This document shows, piece after piece, positions 62,496-64,000 of a DNA stretch of 64,000 bases (the first letter of the stretch is position 1; every line of letters starts with the position of its first letter). A program made the translations under genes and the position numbers. Origin of the DNA: Vespa crabro (Eukaryota > Arthropoda > Insecta > Hymenoptera > Vespidae); NCBI RefSeq assembly GCF_910589235.1, contig NC_060964.1, forward strand, positions 6,862,569-6,926,568, written 5' to 3'. The notes beneath the pieces are model-generated. The model worked only from the letters and a program-made list of their open reading frames with translations. It did not search any database and had not been told where the DNA came from.

Positions 62496-64000
62496 CTTTA
62501 TCATTTATTCTATCTTATAGAAAATGAAAGAAAAAAAAAAAGGAAAACAGATACTTACTCTTTACCCTTTACTAACTTCTCAATTGCCGAACAATGATTT
62601 TTTTGCATAGTTTGTTTTTCCTTTTGATGTTTCTTTCTCATGGTATCCAATTCCTTCAATTGCTTCTTTCCCATTTTATAAGTTTTTTCTCTCTTTAATG
62701 TGTCTATCGTAATTGGTTCTGGCTTCCATTCCTCTAAGAATTATCATTTAATTAAGTTTGAATGTGTATTTGAAGAAAGAAAAAAAGAAAAAAATCAATA
62801 TTTTGACATCAGATCAAATTTCTTTACCTTTCTTTGCTTCCTCCTCCTTCTTCTTTTTAGCTTCAGCTTTAGCATCGGTCTGTTCAATTCCAAGTCCTTT
62901 CATAGTTTCCGCTTGCTTCTCCGCACCTTTACTAAATCCACCCGGATCCGATAGAGCGGCCATAAAATCTACAAGACATATTTATATTATTTCTCTTTTC
63001 GTTTTCGAAAAAGGGGGAAAATAAAATTTTCATATTTCGCACGGGATTACCTTCAAATCCATCTGGCACATAAATCTTTAATTCTATATTACAGAATAAC
63101 ATAGGCAATGCCATTGGAAAGTTAGCTTCAGTTTTCAAAGATATATGCCTATAGCCAGCTTGAAGACCATCCAGTGGTAAAATTCTCTGACCGAGTAATT
63201 TTCCACTTTCTTCGTAGACACCTAAACGTACGATCGACATTTAAATTAAACAATTGATCATTGGTATAGTTCAATAATGGAATTATGATTAAATTATACC
63301 GATTCTGAGAACAGCCAGATCAGGTAATACAACTTTTCGAAATAGAAATGGTTCCTCATTGTAAACAGGATTCAAACCATTCCCAGGTACCATTCGAGTT
63401 CTAAATTCCTTTTTTATTGTATCAGCAGGTAGACCGTACATGTCTACTTCAACGTAAGTACCCACTTTTTTGTCAGATAAGAACTGTCCTGCTATTATCT
63501 ATCGTTGTTGATAAACTTTTATTTATAACATACCTTTTTTCTATTATTTTATGAAGCTATATTTTTTCTTCTTTTCTTTTTTTTTTTTTTTAAGAACATC
63601 TTACCTGTACAGAGCATTGAGCAGTAATAACACCATCCACGTCTTCGGAAAAAGGATCAAAACTACGATCGGGTCTTCTCATGAAATCAGGTTTCAATAA
63701 GTATCCAGTAGTTCCATTGTACTCAAATTTACCCTGATTTAATTGCATCGGTAAGTCTGGAGTTTGAAAGTTCAATGCGACCATCTGACAGCCAGCGTTC
63801 CAGAATACCTAAAAGAAAAAAAAAAAAAAAAAGAAAAAGAAAGAATGAGAGAAAAAATCAGATTTCTATAATTATATCTATGTAAAAAAATTAATTATTG
63901 ATTCGAAATATAAACTGAAATAAAAAATCGAATTACGAATGTCTAACCTGTGGCATATAATTCGAGGAATCAGCTCTGGTTCCTTTTGGATATATACGAC
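61478..64000 (-). CDS. norpA: norpA-type phospholipase C beta, 3' half (5' part beyond window)
   Basis: Gq-activated phosphoinositide phospholipase C; in insects norpA drives phototransduction. Exons read (minus): 63948-64000 (partial), 63605-63808, 63300-63498, 63051-63221, 62828-62968, 62559-62733, 62222-62425, 61832-62078, 61478-61546. Order: end of the Y half of the catalytic barrel (FWNAGCQMVALNFQTPDLPM, GYLLKPDFMR), C2 domain (VGTYVEVDMYGLP, MVPGNGLNPVYNEEPF, ILPLDGLQAGYRHISLKTE), then the long basic coiled-coil C-terminal domain (MGKKQLKELDTMRKKHQKE, KDRRLREKKEQN). The C-terminus TEFYV resembles the norpA end that binds the INAD PDZ scaffold, which separates it from Plc21C. All visible junction phases agree. 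Confidence 0.9.

Noticed and set aside
61854..62520. Plus-strand frames rich in Phe/Leu/Cys
   Set aside because: Antisense of the norpA coiled-coil exons.
1..64000. CRISPR arrays, rRNA, phage or bacterial gene clusters
   Set aside because: All regular repeats are microsatellites without spacers, and the genes are intron-containing insect genes.

Overview
This window reads as nuclear DNA of an insect, most likely a bee, wasp or ant (Hymenoptera). Introns and intergenic DNA are very AT-rich and crowded with microsatellites. Genes have many short exons with GT-AG introns. Several families are insect types: a norpA-like phospholipase C, a CPY-box AQP12-like aquaporin, a vitellogenin-like lipoprotein and a mariner transposon. 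The hymenopteran assignment is inference; I do not name a species. Exon boundaries were read by eye. For every gene called with confidence except the two cut at window edges, the exon lengths sum to a whole number of codons.

Left part (1 to about 17.1 kb): the 3' portion of a RhoGEF2-type Rho exchange factor on the + strand. A small exon at 686-738 is followed by an intron of about 11.5 kb full of CT, GA, AT, CAT and ACG repeats. An alternative first exon (11517-11743) and then the DH and PH exons follow, with one clear and up to two alternative 3' ends. From 17.1 to 20.3 kb there are traces of a minus-strand gene I cannot name, embedded in long TTA arrays.

Middle part (20.3 to 45.3 kb): a dense run of housekeeping genes. 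A CYTH-domain phosphatase-like gene (+) is interrupted by an apparently spurious 200-N gap. Then come TRAPPC13 (+); GPN2 and PSMG3 (both -, 21 bases apart); PAXBP1/GCFC1 (+); a mariner element with one in-frame stop (-); a vitellogenin-like protein (+); and the SprT-type DNA-protein crosslink protease Spartan (-).

Right part (45.3 to 64 kb): a SENP6/7-type SUMO protease (+), an AQP11/12-type aquaporin (+), and the 3' half of a norpA-type phospholipase C beta (-) running off the window edge. The genes form no single pathway. Spartan and the SENP are divergent neighbours that both act in ubiquitin/SUMO-controlled genome maintenance, and Spartan here has four UBZ4-like fingers plus a SUMO-interacting-like motif. 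No rRNA, intact tRNA, CRISPR array or viral element was seen.
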